Below, piece by piece: positions 42,131 through 50,486 of a stretch of 64,000 nucleotides of DNA. Source of the DNA: CANKJK01 sp040081715. Its GTDB lineage: Bacteria; Acidobacteriota; Vicinamibacteria; Vicinamibacterales; UBA2999. Under the pieces are notes generated by a model. It worked only from the letters and a program-made list of their open reading frames with translations, did no database searches and was not told the origin of the DNA. How positions within the stretch are numbered: position 1 is the stretch's first letter; every line of letters begins with the position of its first letter. The stretch is taken from assembly GCA_040081715.1 (NCBI GenBank), contig JBEBFY010000012.1, forward strand, positions 40,190 to 104,189. The letters are read 5' to 3'. Made by a program: the position numbers and the translations under genes.

Positions 42131-43252
42131 TCATGGGTAGGTGCGGAAATAGGGCACGGTGAGCTTCAGCAGCAGCGCCAGCATCCAGCACGCGGCTGCG
42201 GCCAGCGCAAAGGGTGCGAAGCGCGCTTTCTGCGTGACGTACTGCTTCACGTCGATGCGCCCGGTCGAGGCGCGGTCCACGTCGCGGATCGCCTGCAGGA
42301 TGGTGGCTTCGTTGGCCGCGGCGTAGAAGCGGCCGCCGGTCTGCTCCACGGCCGTCTTCCAGACGTTGTCCGGAATGATGGCGCCCATCGCCTTGTCGTG
42401 ATTCACCCGCACCATGTAGACGGGGATCTTGTTGGCGATCGCATCGGCCACCACGTCCTTGACCGACTTGCCCTGCGTGATCACGCCGGCGTCCTCGCCG
42501 TCGCTGAACAGCAGCAGGATGTTGCCGGAGGCGTCGAGGAAGTTGAAGGCCTTGAACAACCGCGTGCCCTGCTCGATGGCGCGCGAGATGATCGTGCCCT
42601 GGTCGGGGAAGCGGAGAAACTCGCCGAAGTCGCCGATGAGCGAGAGGCTGAGCAGGATGTTGTCGTAGTCGCTCGTGAACGGCGTGACCACATAGGCCTG
42701 GTCGCCAAACTCCACCAGCGAAATCAGGTCCCGGTATTTGCCGTCCATCCGGAGCTTGATGAACCGCTCCGCCGCCGCCACCGTGGTGAAGAAGGCGGCT
42801 TCGGATCCGCCGGGCTTAGTGGCCTCCGAGGCCTTTCGGAGCGTGGGCGCCTCGAACCAGCGGACCATGCTCGTGGAGGCGTCGATCATCAGGCAGATAC
42901 GACGGCCCGGAAAGGACATGCGCTTCTGGGTGAGCGACGTGTAGGGGTCGGCCAGGGCGAGCAGGAAGAGCGGCACGCCGGCCAGCAGCAGCAGGAGTGG
43001 GGCATGGCGTACAAAGGCCATCGGTGATCGGTCGAAGCCGCTCAGGATGGCGGGCAGCGCCACCCGGCTGCTCCGGTTCCGGCGGCCCATGGCCGTCCGC
43101 AGCAGGAGCAGGACCGCGGTGGCCGAGACAAAGCCCACCAGCGCGAGCCAGGCCGTATCGCGGCTCCAGAAATGCAGCTCGGCGAGGCTCGTGCCGCGCC
43201 AGTCGGCATACTGCCCGCTGGCGAACTGGAAGAAGTCCGTTATCGGGCCCAC
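42131..43252 (-). CDS. VWA-domain membrane protein (MxaC-like)
   Basis: 373 residues, ATG 43252, overlapping the upstream gene by 13 bases. Helices near residues 35-55 and 80-100 precede a VWA domain with 'CLMIDASTSMVRW' (intact MIDAS), 'LISLVEFGDQAYVVTPFT' and 'ILLLFSDGEDAGVITQG'. A C-terminal helix anchors it. It is related to, but clearly distinct from, the VWA protein at 40302. It corresponds in order to mxaC. Confidence 0.9.
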   Translation of the reverse strand: MGPITDFFQFASGQYADWRGTSLAELHFWSRDTAWLALVGFVSATAVLLLLRTAMGRRNRSSRVALPAILSGFDRSPMAFVRHAPLLLLLAGVPLFLLALADPYTSLTQKRMSFPGRRICLMIDASTSMVRWFEAPTLRKASEATKPGGSEAAFFTTVAAAERFIKLRMDGKYRDLISLVEFGDQAYVVTPFTSDYDNILLSLSLIGDFGEFLRFPDQGTIISRAIEQGTRLFKAFNFLDASGNILLLFSDGEDAGVITQGKSVKDVVADAIANKIPVYMVRVNHDKAMGAIIPDNVWKTAVEQTGGRFYAAANEATILQAIRDVDRASTGRIDVKQYVTQKARFAPFALAAAACWMLALLLKLTVPYFRTYP

Positions 43253-44460
43253 ACCCGTGTCCTGACGTCCTGCGCCGACTGGCCGAGGGCCGCGAGCCGC
43301 AGGGCCAGCCAGCCGTGGGAACGTCGAAGCCGTCCGACGGCGCGCTGACCAGCCGCGAGGGCGTCATCCATGTCGAGGCGGCTGGAGGTCTCGCGCCCAT
43401 AGAGCGCCGATTCCAGGGCCAGGAGCGCTGTGTGCAGGTCGGTGATCGCGGCCCCGGCGCCTGCACCGGTCGCCTCGCGGCGCTGCATTTCACGCGCGAG
43501 GGCGCCCGCAGTGGTCGACCCGGTGACGACGGCCGCACGGCCGGGCCGGATGAGGCTCCGCACGAGGTACTGGCCCTCCCAGCGGTCGGCACCAGTCCAG
43601 GGCGCCTGCGCGGCGTGGCCGAGGGTTTCATACGCGCCAGCCACCCGCAGCGCCTGCAGTAACCGGGTCGCGAGCGCGGGCGTCCAGCCGCCCTGCTTCT
43701 CGCGGGCCACCGCGTTGACCTCTCTGGCGACCTCGCCCAGGATCGCCGCATCGGTGACGTGCTGGTTTGCCACGGCGCTCGTGCCGCGCTTGCGCCGCAG
43801 GGCGCGCACCAGGGCCCAGACGGCCAGCACCCCGCCCAGGGCAAACAGCACCGTGGACAGGATGTCCAGGATGTTGGCGCGGAAGCGGCGGGCGTCGATG
43901 CCGGCAAACGAATCCGGCGCGCGCTCCCGGATGTCGACGGCCAGCGTGGGCACGAGGGCCACGACGCGGATCTGCTGGGCGGGCATGATGTAGGCCCGGT
44001 CGCGGGTTTCGATGGCGGCGGCGTTGGCATCCACGCGGTTCTGCACGCGGTAGGCGATCTGGAGCTGGGGCAGCGCCACGTCGCGTCCGAACTCCTCCCC
44101 GATGTAGCGGAGGTTGTACTCGTACTGGAAGAAGCGCCGCGAGGCGGTCTTGATGTCGGGGGCCTGTGAGCCGCCGGTCACCTCGAATGGCTGCAACTGC
44201 AGGACGGCTGGGTCGAGCCGGGACTGGTCGGGCACCACCGTCGTGGAGGCTGTGTCGAGCACGGCACAGGTGAGCACCACCGTGAACGGTTCGCCGACAC
44301 GGACGGCGCTGGCGCCGGTGCGCCACCAGCATTCGATGGGCGGCACGGCCATCTGTTCTGACGGTGGCTGCGCCTTCGCTGCCGCGGGCTGCGCCGCCGC
44401 CGAGTCGCCACCGAATACGGTCAGGGCCGCCAGCAGGGCCGAGGGTAGTGCTCGTTTCAT
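43240..44460 (-). CDS. BatD/MxaA-like exported protein
   Basis: 406 residues. ATG 44460 shares one base with the DUF58 stop (GTG 44463 is in frame just before). A signal peptide (ALLAALTVFGGDSAAAQ) leads into an Ig-like periplasmic domain ('RVGEPFTVVLTCAVLDTASTTVVPDQS', 'RRFFQYEYNLRYIGEEFGRDVALPQLQIAY'). Then comes a single helix near residues 200-220 ('ILDILSTVLFALGGVLAVWALV') and a cytoplasmic C-terminal region of about 180 residues. This layout matches BatD/MxaA proteins, which are thought to pass signals across the membrane to the MoxR ATPase. Confidence 0.8.
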   Translation of the reverse strand: MKRALPSALLAALTVFGGDSAAAQPAAAKAQPPSEQMAVPPIECWWRTGASAVRVGEPFTVVLTCAVLDTASTTVVPDQSRLDPAVLQLQPFEVTGGSQAPDIKTASRRFFQYEYNLRYIGEEFGRDVALPQLQIAYRVQNRVDANAAAIETRDRAYIMPAQQIRVVALVPTLAVDIRERAPDSFAGIDARRFRANILDILSTVLFALGGVLAVWALVRALRRKRGTSAVANQHVTDAAILGEVAREVNAVAREKQGGWTPALATRLLQALRVAGAYETLGHAAQAPWTGADRWEGQYLVRSLIRPGRAAVVTGSTTAGALAREMQRREATGAGAGAAITDLHTALLALESALYGRETSSRLDMDDALAAGQRAVGRLRRSHGWLALRLAALGQSAQDVRTRVWAR

Positions 44461-45431
44461 CACGCCACCTTGCGGAGCCGTCGCTCCGTCACGAATTCCG
44501 CCAGGGCCAGGTCCGAGGCCGCCGTGTCCACGCCGATGCGGACGACATCAAGGTCGGCATTCCGAGCCATCTTCTCGACGTCGTGCTGCCACTGCCGCAC
44601 GCGGTCGGCCATTCCGGCCAGCGCATCGCGCGACACCACCTTCGACCGGCCGGTCTCCACGTCGAACACGTCGATCCAGCCCGCGGACACCGCCGGGAAC
44701 TCGAAGGCGAAGGCCGCATCGATCAGCACGACGAAGGCGTCGTGCGTGGAGGTCAACTGTGACAGTTCGTGGATCACGGGCTCGGGATCCGCGAACAGAA
44801 AGTCCGACACAAAGGGGATGAGCGCCGTGCGCCGCATGAACGATGCGATGGTCGTGCTCAGGCTTCCGGTGAAGTGCAGCTCCTGCAGGTTCCGCTGGTG
44901 CTCGTAGGCGCCGAGGCAGTGAATGACGTGGGCGCGGCCGATGCGCGGACGGACCGCCTGCAGGTGAGCCAGGTCGCCGTCGAAGGTGAGCACGCCGAAC
45001 TGATCCTGGAAGAACACGGCCGACAGACCGATCGTGGCGATGGCCCTGGCGATCGCTGCCGCGATGGGGACGCCGTTGATGCCACAGAGCGTCGACGGCG
45101 ACCGGTCGGCCACCACCACTACGCTGGCCGTGCTGGGCTGCTCGAACTCGCGGACGATCATCGGCGAGAAGTTGGTGAGGGTGGATTGCGCCCAGTCGAT
45201 CTGCGACGGCTGGTCGCCGGCCTGCCAGTCGCGCAGCCCGACAAAGTCGAAGCCGGTCCCATGAGCCATGGCGCGATGGTCGCCCATGGTGACCTCGCGC
45301 ATCCGGCGCAGGATGGTGAGTTCGATCTCGTTGATGTCGGAGAGGCTGACCAGCGACTGTTCGTGATGGTGCGGGTCGGCCCCGCGCTGCGACGCGGCGG
45401 CGCCGAAGAGCCCCGGGGTGCCGTGGTTCAT
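44460..45431 (-). CDS. DUF58 protein (MxaS-like)
   Basis: 323 residues. ATG 45431 overlaps the MoxR stop as ATGA; the open frame continues upstream only as antisense-quality sequence. DUF58 signature 'GLRDWQAGDQPSQIDWAQSTLT' at about 75-96 is followed by 'VVVVADRSPS', a VWA-like metal site in degenerate form (Asp-Arg-Ser-Pro-Ser). DUF58 proteins are regular partners of MoxR ATPases. No membrane segment, so cytoplasmic. Confidence 0.9.
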   Translation of the reverse strand: MNHGTPGLFGAAASQRGADPHHHEQSLVSLSDINEIELTILRRMREVTMGDHRAMAHGTGFDFVGLRDWQAGDQPSQIDWAQSTLTNFSPMIVREFEQPSTASVVVVADRSPSTLCGINGVPIAAAIARAIATIGLSAVFFQDQFGVLTFDGDLAHLQAVRPRIGRAHVIHCLGAYEHQRNLQELHFTGSLSTTIASFMRRTALIPFVSDFLFADPEPVIHELSQLTSTHDAFVVLIDAAFAFEFPAVSAGWIDVFDVETGRSKVVSRDALAGMADRVRQWQHDVEKMARNADLDVVRIGVDTAASDLALAEFVTERRLRKVA

Positions 45432-46468
45432 GGCACGGGAACCCGTTCGATCACGTCCTTGATGACCAGCTCGGTGGTCATGCCATGACTCGCGGCGTGG
45501 GGACCCAGCCAGATGCGGTGGCCGAGGATGTAGGGCGCGAGGTCCTGGATGTCCTCCGGGTAGACCTCGTCGCGGCCGTGCTGGAGCAGGGCCCACACCT
45601 TGGCCAGCCGGCCCCAGCAGATGATGGCGCGGGGCGAGGCGCCCAGGTCCACGCCGCGTTCCACCAGATCGGAGGGGGATCGGTGGTGCCAGTCGCTCTC
45701 CTGGTTGTAGGGCCGCGTGGCGGCCACCAGGCGCTGGATGTAGACACCGAGCCGTTCGTGCAGGAACACCTGCTTGCTGATCTGGGCGCGCAGCTCGATG
45801 ATGCGCTCCTTCGGCATCAGGATGTTCAGGTGCACTTTCTTGAAATCGAAGTTCACGAGCCGCGCTTCCTCCTCTGGTGGGAGGTAGCCGATGTTCACCA
45901 TGATGGCGAAGCGGTCCATGGCGGCTTCCGAGAGCGGGAAGGTGCCCTGGCCGAGCTCCACCGGGTTCATCGTGGCGATGGCGAAGCTGAAGGCCGGCAG
46001 CGGGTAGGTCGTCTTGCCGACGGTGACGCTCCGGTCCTGCAGGCCTTCGAGAAAGGCGCTCTGCGACTTGAGCGGTATCCGGTTGATCTCGTCCAGCAGA
46101 ATCACTTCGGCCGAGGCCATGGGACCGAACTCGGTCACCAGGGCGCCGGTGGCCGGGTTGATCATCTGGAAGCCGACGACTTCCGTGGGCTGGAGGTCGG
46201 CGCGGCCCTGGATGCGGGCGAATTTGGCGTTGCTGACGGCGGCGAGAATCACGCCGAAGAAGGTCTTGCCGACACCGGGAACACCGCGCAGCAGGAGATT
46301 GCCCGCGTTGACCTGGCGTTGTTCGTCCTTGTCGTAGGTCGTCGGAATTTCGGAGAGCAGGACGACGTTGGCGAGGGTCTTGGCTGTTTCGTATCCGACG
46401 AGCGCCTTGGCGCCTTCAGCGACGATGGCCTTGTGGAAATCGATGGCTTCCTGGAGTTCGGCGTTCAC
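45428..46468 (-). CDS. MoxR family AAA+ ATPase
   Basis: 346 residues, GTG start at 46468. Walker A 'RGVPGVGKTF' (about 61-70), Walker B 'EVILLDEINRIPLKSQSAFLEGL', sensor 'IATMNPVEL', arginine-finger region 'LSEAAMDRFAIM', and the lid domain 'GASPRAIICWGRLAKVWALL' are all present. MoxR ATPases act as chaperones in metal insertion and complex assembly. It heads the operon; a TATACC hexamer 11 bases before the start may be the -10. Confidence 0.94.
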   Translation of the reverse strand: MNAELQEAIDFHKAIVAEGAKALVGYETAKTLANVVLLSEIPTTYDKDEQRQVNAGNLLLRGVPGVGKTFFGVILAAVSNAKFARIQGRADLQPTEVVGFQMINPATGALVTEFGPMASAEVILLDEINRIPLKSQSAFLEGLQDRSVTVGKTTYPLPAFSFAIATMNPVELGQGTFPLSEAAMDRFAIMVNIGYLPPEEEARLVNFDFKKVHLNILMPKERIIELRAQISKQVFLHERLGVYIQRLVAATRPYNQESDWHHRSPSDLVERGVDLGASPRAIICWGRLAKVWALLQHGRDEVYPEDIQDLAPYILGHRIWLGPHAASHGMTTELVIKDVIERVPVP

Positions 46469-46479
46469 GGCCCGCCAAT

Positions 46480-46485
46480 GGTATA
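46480..46485 (-). promoter_or_regulatory. -10-like TATACC before moxR operon
   Basis: Minus-strand TATACC lies 11 bases before GTG 46468. It would drive the six-gene moxR operon with a very short leader. Confidence 0.35.
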
Positions 46486-46528
46486 GACAACCGGAGAGCC
46501 TGCCAACCCGGAATCGGGCTGGGCGCGG

Positions 46529-46786
46529 TTATTCTTCCGCGACGGGCTCGACCGCGGACAACTCATCCTCTGCCGGCGTGTCGTTCAACTCGTCGTCGGT
46601 CAGAAACGGATGAGGCTGCGGGCCGGGCACGATACCGGCGATATCCGGGTCTTCACCTTCGGGACGGGGGCTGCTTGCCTTGAGATCTTTCGTCTCGACG
46701 CGTCGGGCGCTCTTCAGCTGACGCTTTTCGATCAGGGCCTTCTCGCGTGCGCGCTTGGCCTGTGTCGGCCTGGACCGGCTTGCCAT
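46529..46786 (-). CDS. Small charged protein, unknown
   Basis: 85 residues, ATG 46786 with GGAGG directly upstream. The N-terminus is strongly basic ('RSRPTQAKRAREKALIEKRQLKSARR') and the C-terminus strongly acidic ('FLTDDELNDTPAEDE', ending Glu-Glu). I recall similar short proteins being common in acidobacterial genomes without assigned function. It could bind nucleic acid through the basic part. Lies divergent from coaA; both have -10-like hexamers close to their starts. Confidence 0.72.
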   Translation of the reverse strand: MASRSRPTQAKRAREKALIEKRQLKSARRVETKDLKASSPRPEGEDPDIAGIVPGPQPHPFLTDDELNDTPAEDELSAVEPVAEE

Positions 46787-46793
46787 GGCCTCC

Positions 46794-46799
46794 AGTGTA
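46794..46799 (-). promoter_or_regulatory. -10-like TACACT before small charged protein
   Basis: Minus-strand TACACT ends 7 bases before ATG 46786. The gap is GGAGGCC, so either a leaderless transcript or a Shine-Dalgarno in a longer transcript could apply. Confidence 0.35.
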
Positions 46800-46826
46800 A
46801 CACCTCGGGACCACTCCCAGAACGCT

Positions 46827-46832
46827 TACAAT
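46827..46832 (+). promoter_or_regulatory. -10-like TACAAT before coaA
   Basis: TACAAT ends 8 bases before ATG 46841; no ribosome site in the gap. Confidence 0.45.
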
Positions 46833-46840
46833 GCGTGCCA

Positions 46841-47794
46841 ATGGTCACGACGCCCGAGGATTCCGCCCTCGGTTCGCGCTATCGCGTGCTCTCGCGGGCG
46901 GAGTGGGCGGGGCTGCGGCGCACGACGCCGTTGCCGCTCTCCGAACCCCAGTTGCGGCCCCTGGTCGGCCTGACCGAACGGATGTCGCTCGACGAAGTGG
47001 CCGACGTCTACCTGCCGCTCTCGCGTCTGCTGAACCTGCACGTGGCGGCTGTGCGCCAGCGTCACCAGGCCACCGATAGTTTCCTGGGCACATCCGGCAC
47101 ACCGGTGCCGTTCGTCATCGGCATCGCCGGCAGCGTGGCCGTGGGGAAGAGCACGACCGCGCGCGTGCTGCGTGCGCTGATGGCGCACTGGCCGAGCCAC
47201 CCGACCGTGGATCTGGTGACCACCGACGGGTTCCTGCTGCCGCAGGCCGCGCTCGCATCCGCGGGACTCGAGGGCCGCAAGGGGTTTCCCGACAGCTACG
47301 ACGTGCGTGCGCTGCTGCGATTCCTGGCGGACGTGAAGGCCGGTGAACCCGAGGTGCAGGCGCCCGTCTATTCGCACCTGCGGTACGACATCGTGCCGAA
47401 CGAGTACCAGGTGGTGCGGCGTCCGGACGTGGTAATCATCGAAGGACTCAACGTATTGCAGACAGGACGCGCCGAAACGGGCAAGGGCCTGTTCGTCTCC
47501 GACTTCTTCGACTTCTCGATCTACGTGGACGCGGAGGAGGCCGACATCGAGCAGTGGTACGTCGATCGGTTCCTGGCCCTACGCGACACGGTGTTCACCA
47601 ACCCGGCGTCGTACTTCCATCGGTACGCGATGCTCTCCCGCGAGGAGGCCATCGACACCGCTCGCGGCATCTGGCACAGCATCAATCTGGTGAACCTGCA
47701 GCAGAACGTGCTGCCGACCAGAGAGCGGGCGCATCTCGTGCTTCAGAAGGGCCGCGACCACGCCGTGCGCCGGGTCATGCTCCGGCTGACGTAG
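46841..47794 (+). CDS. coaA: Type I pantothenate kinase
   Basis: 317 residues from ATG 46841, the normal CoaA length (about 316). P-loop 'GIAGSVAVGKSTTARVL' near 94-110, 'LVTTDGFLLPQAAL', 'GRKGFPDSYD', 'YSHLRYDIVP', 'VIIEGLNVLQ', 'FLALRDTVFTNPASYFHRYA' and 'VNLQQNVLPTRERAHLVLQKG' are textbook. It phosphorylates pantothenate, the first step to coenzyme A. Its last 20 bases overlap the convergent rdgB gene. Confidence 0.96.
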   Translation: MVTTPEDSALGSRYRVLSRAEWAGLRRTTPLPLSEPQLRPLVGLTERMSLDEVADVYLPLSRLLNLHVAAVRQRHQATDSFLGTSGTPVPFVIGIAGSVAVGKSTTARVLRALMAHWPSHPTVDLVTTDGFLLPQAALASAGLEGRKGFPDSYDVRALLRFLADVKAGEPEVQAPVYSHLRYDIVPNEYQVVRRPDVVIIEGLNVLQTGRAETGKGLFVSDFFDFSIYVDAEEADIEQWYVDRFLALRDTVFTNPASYFHRYAMLSREEAIDTARGIWHSINLVNLQQNVLPTRERAHLVLQKGRDHAVRRVMLRLT

Positions 47795-48413
47795 CTTTTC
47801 CCTGTTTGACCTTTCCCCTGGCGCTCAGCCAGTGGGCCAGCATCCGGAATGCCTGGCCCCGGTGAGCCACGGCGAGCTTGTCGCCTTCATCCATCTCGGC
47901 CGTCGTGCAGCCGAGTTCCGGCACGTAGAAGATCGGGTCGTATCCGAATCCGTGGATGCCGGCAGGCGCGGGGGCGATCTCGCCTTCGAGAGCGCCGCGT
48001 GTTTCAAACAGGATCTCGTTGCCGTCGGCGACGGCCAGTGCGCACACGAACCGTGCGGTGCGTGGGCGGTCGGCGCGGGCGGTGAGTGCCGCGAGGATCG
48101 CGTCGAACCGCTCAGGGTAGGTCGCGTGGGCGCCGAGGTAGCGCGCGGAGTGGATGCCGGGAGCGCCGTCGAGCGCGTCGATGACAAGCCCTGAGTCTTC
48201 GGCCACAGTCAGCAGCCCGCTGGCCTGCGCGTACGCCAGGGCCTTGATCCGGGCGTTGGCCTCGAACGAGTCACCGGTCTCCTCGGGTTCGGGCACGCCG
48301 GGGAACGCGTCCAGCCCGGTGAGGTCGCAGGGGATGCCTGTCAGCAGGCGGCGAATTTCGCGAAGCTTGCCCTGGTTGGTGGTGCCGGCCAGCAGCCGGA
48401 CTCGGCCGGTCAC
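47775..48413 (-). CDS. rdgB: XTP/dITP diphosphatase
   Basis: 212 residues. GTG 48413 overlaps the rph stop as GTGA. Ham1/RdgB motifs: 'LLAGTTNQGKLREIRRLL', 'VAEDSGLVIDALDGAPGIHSARY', 'RFVCALAVADG', 'GFGYDPIFYVPELG' and 'KLAVAHRGQAFRML'. It removes non-canonical purine nucleotides (XTP, dITP) from the pool. The rph-rdgB pairing is a widely conserved operon. Confidence 0.96.
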   Translation of the reverse strand: MTGRVRLLAGTTNQGKLREIRRLLTGIPCDLTGLDAFPGVPEPEETGDSFEANARIKALAYAQASGLLTVAEDSGLVIDALDGAPGIHSARYLGAHATYPERFDAILAALTARADRPRTARFVCALAVADGNEILFETRGALEGEIAPAPAGIHGFGYDPIFYVPELGCTTAEMDEGDKLAVAHRGQAFRMLAHWLSARGKVKQGKATSAGA

Positions 48414-49138
48414 TTCTGGATGAGTGGGCCGACCAGGCTCTTCTGGATGGCGATGAGTTGACGGATGCCGCCGTCCGCGAGGTCGAGCAACTGGTTCAGC
48501 GACTCGCGTCCGAAGGGCAGGGCTTCGGCCGTACCCTGCACTTCGATGTAGAGGCCGGCGCCCGTCTTGACGAGGTTCATGTCCACCTCGGCGGCGGAGT
48601 CCTCCGTGTAGGCGAGGTCCAGCATCGGCGTGCCGTCAACGATGCCGACCGAGGTGGCGGCGACGAAGTCCGTGACCGGCATCGTGCGCAACTGGTCTCG
48701 CTCACGCAGCTTCTGGAAGGCCAGCACCATCGCGACAAAGGCGCCGGTGATGGCCGCGGTGCGCGTGCCGCCATCTGCCTGAATGACGTCGCAGTCCAGG
48801 GTGATGGTGCGCTCGCCCATGTCCTCGGTCTTGGTGACGGCCCGAAGGGACCGGCCGATCAGGCGCTGAATCTCGTGCGTGCGGCCGCCCACCTTGCCGG
48901 AGGATGCCTCGCGTTGCATGCGTGTCGTCGTGGCGCGGGGGAGCATCCCGTACTCGGCTGTGATCCAGCCCTTGCCGGAGTTGCGGCGGAAGGGCGGGAC
49001 GCGGTCCTCCACGCTCGCCGTGCAGATGACCTTGGTCTTTCCGGCCTCCACGAGCACCGACCCTTCGGCGTGGATGGTGAAGTTGGACACGATCCGGGTT
49101 GGACGGAGTTGCTCTGGAAGACGGCCATCGACGCGCAT
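48410..49138 (-). CDS. rph: Ribonuclease PH
   Basis: 242 residues, ATG 49138. Full-length RNase PH: 'EGSVLVEAGKTKVICTASVEDRVPPFR', 'GWITAEYGMLPRAT', 'EIQRLIGRSLRAV', 'LDCDVIQADGGTRTAAITGAFVAM' and the phosphate-site region 'LDLAYTEDSAAEVDMN'. Phosphorolytic 3' exonuclease that trims tRNA ends. Preceded on its strand by TACACT 9 bases before the ATG. Confidence 0.96.
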   Translation of the reverse strand: MRVDGRLPEQLRPTRIVSNFTIHAEGSVLVEAGKTKVICTASVEDRVPPFRRNSGKGWITAEYGMLPRATTTRMQREASSGKVGGRTHEIQRLIGRSLRAVTKTEDMGERTITLDCDVIQADGGTRTAAITGAFVAMVLAFQKLRERDQLRTMPVTDFVAATSVGIVDGTPMLDLAYTEDSAAEVDMNLVKTGAGLYIEVQGTAEALPFGRESLNQLLDLADGGIRQLIAIQKSLVGPLIQK

Positions 49139-49147
49139 AAGTCAGTC

Positions 49148-49153
49148 AGTGTA
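49148..49153 (-). promoter_or_regulatory. -10-like TACACT before rph
   Basis: Minus-strand TACACT ends 9 bases before ATG 49138 in the 32-base gap after the GerMN gene. No ribosome site intervenes. Confidence 0.38.
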
Positions 49154-49170
49154 GCCCAACCCCCACGCGT

Positions 49171-49746
49171 CTACGGTGCCCGCAGGGCCTGGCGATCCGC
49201 CGCGAGCGCATTGCGCAGGTCCAGGTGTCCGGTCATCGCTGCCGGGACGTGCCCGTCGAGCAGGAACCTGACCGACCGGGCGCTCCGCACATTGGCCGCC
49301 ACGGCGCTGACCAGGGCCTGCACCGCCAGTCGCTCTCCCGTGGTGCTGCCTCCCAGCCCCGCCGGCGGCAGTCCGGTGAGGTCGATGATGGCTTCACCCT
49401 GAGGGGTGAGGAAGAACGTGCGGAGGGCGGTGCCCGCCGGCAGCAACCCGACCGCGAGCGACGCGGCGCGCTCGATGGCGGCGTCCATCACCAGCCGGCC
49501 CTGGTCCGAGGGATTGAGACCCGCGGGGATCTCCTGCTGTATCGGTGTCAGAACGTCGTCGTCCGGTGAGGGATCGAAGAGCGTGACGCCCACATGCGGG
49601 ACCGGCGCGCCGGCGTCTACACGGGTGGGCTGGTGTGGTGGCGCCGCGGGAGGCTGGCGAACCGCCCACCACCAGACCCCGGCGCTGGCGATGACGATAC
49701 CCAGGGCGATGCCCAGCACCGCCGCCACCCAGCCATCCAGCCGCAT
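49171..49746 (-). CDS. GerMN-domain protein
   Basis: 191 residues. ATG 49746 shares one base with the amidase stop. One N-terminal helix ('WVAAVLGIALGIVIASAGVWWW') anchors a periplasmic GerMN domain: 'HVGVTLFDPSPDDDVLTPIQQEIP', 'LPAGTALRTFFLTPQGEAIIDLTG', 'VQALVSAVAANVRSARSVRFLLDG'. GerMN domains (as in GerM and LpqB) are linked to cell-wall remodelling, and pairing with an N-acetylmuramoyl-alanine amidase is a known arrangement. Confidence 0.85.
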   Translation of the reverse strand: MRLDGWVAAVLGIALGIVIASAGVWWWAVRQPPAAPPHQPTRVDAGAPVPHVGVTLFDPSPDDDVLTPIQQEIPAGLNPSDQGRLVMDAAIERAASLAVGLLPAGTALRTFFLTPQGEAIIDLTGLPPAGLGGSTTGERLAVQALVSAVAANVRSARSVRFLLDGHVPAAMTGHLDLRNALAADRQALRAP

Positions 49747-50483
49747 CAGCGCGGTCCTCCGGCCTGCAGGAGGGCATCCCTGATGGCCTCCGCCACGGAG
49801 GACTGGAACGCGGGCGTGACCACAGCCAACGCCTGCTCCGGGTTCGAGAGGTAGGCCAGTTCGACCAGAACGGCCGGCATGTCCACGCCTGCCAGCGCGC
49901 GGAACGGGAGGCGCTGCCGCGGGTGCCGGCTCATCGGGAGACGGCTGCCCAGCGCCATCTCCAGGTGCGTGGCGAGTGCCTCGGCGGCGGGGGCATGGCG
50001 ATCCTGCACCCGGTCCCACGGGACGAGCACGAGGCGGTGTGCCGCGGGGCCGGTTCCGTCCGTTCCGGCCGCGAGGCCGGCCGCTCCGCCAGCATGGGTA
50101 TAGATCTCCGCTCCGGAAGCCGCAGGGCGGCGGGAGCGGTTGAAGTGCAGGCTGATGAACACATGTCCGCCAGCCTGGTTCGCCGTGGCGGCGCGTGTGT
50201 CCGGGGCGGGGCCTTCGTCGGCCTCGCGGGTAAGCACCACGCGCGCGCCCTGCGCCGTGAGCGCGGCGGCGGTCCGTTGTGCCAATTCGAGGGTCAACCG
50301 GGCCTCCCGGAGATCGCCGACTTCCACGCCGGCGTCATCACCGCCGTGTCCCGGGTCGAGGACCACGACCCAGCCCGCCAGGGACTGGCCCCCAAGGGTG
50401 GAGACTGGCGCGGGCGCTGGAGGCTGGCCGGCGGCCTGCGTGGCCAGCAGAGCCCCGGCCGCCAGGATTACGGTGGCGAGCAC
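49746..50483 (-). CDS. N-acetylmuramoyl-L-alanine amidase (Amidase_3)
   Basis: 245 residues, GTG 50483. Signal peptide (TVILAAGALLATQAAG) then Amidase_3: zinc ligands in 'VVLDPGHGGDDAG', 'LREARLTLELA' (Glu) and 'VFISLHFNRS' (His), with the catalytic Glu in 'AVLVELAYLSN'. No AMIN or SPOR domain, so a minimal secreted enzyme. It cleaves the amide bond between MurNAc and the peptide. Translationally coupled to the GerMN gene and follows the VOC gene by 3 bases. Confidence 0.92.
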   Translation of the reverse strand: MLATVILAAGALLATQAAGQPPAPAPVSTLGGQSLAGWVVVLDPGHGGDDAGVEVGDLREARLTLELAQRTAAALTAQGARVVLTREADEGPAPDTRAATANQAGGHVFISLHFNRSRRPAASGAEIYTHAGGAAGLAAGTDGTGPAAHRLVLVPWDRVQDRHAPAAEALATHLEMALGSRLPMSRHPRQRLPFRALAGVDMPAVLVELAYLSNPEQALAVVTPAFQSSVAEAIRDALLQAGGPR

Positions 50484-50486
50484 CTC

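Noticed and set aside
47775..47794. 20-base convergent overlap of coaA and rdgB as a regulatory antisense pair
   Set aside because: Such small 3' overlaps are common in dense genomes; nothing else suggests regulation.
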